Shown here piece after piece: positions 4,962-5,912 of a stretch of 5,912 nt of DNA. The position numbers and the translations under genes are program-made. The notes below the pieces were generated by a model. The model was not told the origin of the DNA, did no database searches, and was given only the letters and a program-made list of their open reading frames with translations. Each line of letters starts with the position of its first letter. Position 1 is the stretch's first letter. The stretch is from Nitrososphaerota archaeon (GTDB taxonomy: Archaea > Thermoproteota > Nitrososphaeria > Nitrososphaerales > CADDZS01). The stretch spans positions 1 to 5,912 of the forward strand of contig JAPCJV010000138.1 in the NCBI GenBank assembly GCA_027886785.1, read 5' to 3'.

Positions 4962-4977
4962 CTTAAGTATGGTATAA
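4962..4977 (+). promoter_or_regulatory. TATA-like element before the secreted-protein gene
   Basis: CTTAAGTAT (4962-4970) followed by GGTATAA (4971-4977) contains two overlapping TATA-like cores. Transcription from the first would begin near 4992-4997 and from the second near 5000-5005, practically at the TTG start codon. A leaderless or near-leaderless mRNA would explain why no Shine-Dalgarno sequence is present. Confidence 0.35.
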
Positions 4978-5004
4978 CTTGGCCTTGCTTTCTGGATCAT
5001 CTTA

Positions 5005-5853
5005 TTGATCGACGGTAGTTGTCGTTTTAGTATTGCAAAAAACGCTACTCTGATTATTTTCTTTTCTTTGGTGTTCGTTCTTCCATCGTTGTTCAGTTTC
5101 TCGATGCCGACATTTGCAACGAGCGGAGGCTCGTATAATTACTACCAACACGGCGGCTATGACGTGTGTTCGGCGACGGGGTGTGGCACCCCTACTGTTT
5201 ATCCGATATTGGTCGTCCAAGGCAGCTGGGTCGTCCCCAAAATCGCGAGTTGTCCCGCTTCCGGGTTAGTATATGCCAATTATCTAGTCGGAATAGATTA
5301 CTTCGCCAATGGAGTGAGAAATGGTGGAGGAGTTCATTTTGGTTGCAGCTCGGGGGTGGCATTTTATTCCGGGATAATTTTTGAGGCGGGCTCTTCGTTA
5401 GTTTTGGGGGGACCCCGTCCGGTGCAACCCGGAGATCATATGAGCGTCAAGATCTCCTTCAATCCCACAACTAGCAAGTTCACCGTAGCTTTGAAAGATA
5501 CAACTCGGGCTTGGACGTACAAGCCGGCCGCCATCAGCGATCCGAGTGCTACCAGAACCGCCGGATTGTTTGTATTGGCGAGGGACTGCGACACAAGCAT
5601 TTGTCCTATCCCTAATTTTGGGGTTCTAACGACGTCAGGCGATTTTGTCACACTAGCCCCGACTCTGACTTCTACCACTGGGACAAAGGGTTCGCTGGGC
5701 CACTGGCTTGCATCCACTAGTTCCCAGACAACGAGTGCTACAGTATACACTCTCGTCCTGACTGATCTTGATACATCGAACTCCCTTGCGACGCCTGCCT
5801 CAATATCCTCCTCAAGCACGGGCTTTAGTATCACGTTCAACAATCCAAGCTGA
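5005..5853 (+). CDS. Secreted peptidase G1-like (eqolisin-fold) protein, probably non-catalytic
   Basis: The 282-residue protein starts at TTG 5005, the only start between the upstream in-frame TAA (4975-4977) and the signal sequence. Residues 11-38 form a Sec signal peptide (basic Lys, long hydrophobic core, cleavage likely after TFA, residue 38). The mature part follows peptidase G1 in order: VQGSWVVPKI (71-80), YLVGIDYF (93-100), GCSSGVAFYSG (113-123), VQPGDHMSVKIS (140-151), KFTVALKDTTRAWTY (158-172) and PIPNFGVLTT (201-210). G1 enzymes use a Gln and a Glu, normally in 'IQAG' and 'AEWIVE'. By hand alignment these fall on Gly107 (or Asn106) and Gly187, so proteolysis is doubtful. Six mature cysteines (55, 60, 83, 114, 195, 200) suggest three disulfides, fitting an extracellular place. 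The Ser/Thr-rich C-terminus (215-282) has no anchor, so the protein is probably released. It may be a binding protein, inhibitor or surface component. Confidence 0.8.
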   Translation: MIDGSCRFSIAKNATLIIFFSLVFVLPSLFSFSMPTFATSGGSYNYYQHGGYDVCSATGCGTPTVYPILVVQGSWVVPKIASCPASGLVYANYLVGIDYFANGVRNGGGVHFGCSSGVAFYSGIIFEAGSSLVLGGPRPVQPGDHMSVKISFNPTTSKFTVALKDTTRAWTYKPAAISDPSATRTAGLFVLARDCDTSICPIPNFGVLTTSGDFVTLAPTLTSTTGTKGSLGHWLASTSSQTTSATVYTLVLTDLDTSNSLATPASISSSSTGFSITFNNPS

Positions 5854-5888
5854 TCTGGTGTTTTAGGGTCAACAAGGATCGGAGGATC

Positions 5889-5912
5889 ATGGATCTGCTG
5901 AGAAGGATTACA
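5889..5912 (+). CDS. Probable start of a gene cut by the window end
   Basis: ATG at 5889 follows GGAGG (5881-5885) by three bases, and the stretch GGAGGATC resembles the archaeal anti-16S consensus. Eight codons (MDLLRRIT) are present before the window ends, so no family can be given. It lies 35 bases after the secreted protein's stop and may be co-transcribed with it. Confidence 0.45.

Noticed and set aside
5436..5843. A 135-codon - strand frame opposite the secreted protein
   Set aside because: It is Val-rich, the mirror of Thr/Ser codons. The + strand frame has a signal peptide and G1-family motifs.
1..5912. CRISPR array, insertion sequence or integrase attachment site
   Set aside because: No regularly spaced repeats, no transposase or integrase frame, and no long terminal inverted repeats are visible.

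Overview
The window looks like a piece of an archaeal chromosome, most likely from a Nitrososphaerota (Thaumarchaeota) or related TACK lineage. The reasons are: a single-domain KaiC-like ATPase next to small output-type proteins and a winged-helix protein; a secreted peptidase-G1-like protein; TTG and GTG starts; TATA-like boxes a short distance before several starts; and a relic of a Ser/Thr/Pro-rich tail with a C-terminal membrane anchor, as in archaeal surface proteins. The lineage is inferred from gene content and not proven. All supported genes are on the + strand.

Bases 1-456 hold no convincing gene. They contain a long-range inverted repeat (299-308 with 354-363) whose right arm is a Shine-Dalgarno-like sequence before a four-codon reading frame, plus two short palindromes. 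Bases 490-876 encode a 128-residue protein of unrecognised family with one hydrophobic segment. Bases 877-1372 appear to be decayed coding sequence, including a stretch resembling the active-site segment of HEPN/HepT-like RNases. Bases 1373-1621 encode a small HicB-like protein with no HicA partner. Directly after it, in the same frame, lies the stop-interrupted tail of what looks like a former membrane-anchored surface protein (1622-1825).

From 1998 to 4827 lies the core of the window, a probable signalling cluster. It has two distantly similar small proteins (1998-2408 and 2531-2863), a winged-helix protein (2865-3167), a KaiC-like ATPase (3164-3964) and an eight-helix membrane protein resembling the sensory half of membrane histidine kinases (3970-4827). 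The last four genes are spaced by 1, -4 and 5 bases, so they are almost certainly one transcript. A reasonable model is that the membrane protein senses a signal, the ATPase acts as a switch, and the small proteins and winged-helix protein give the output at DNA or protein level. This is inference from gene order and family knowledge.

After a 177-base spacer with an inverted repeat and a TATA-like element comes a secreted protein of the peptidase G1 (eqolisin) fold (5005-5853). By hand alignment it seems to lack both catalytic residues and may be a non-proteolytic relative. A further gene probably begins at 5889 and runs off the end.
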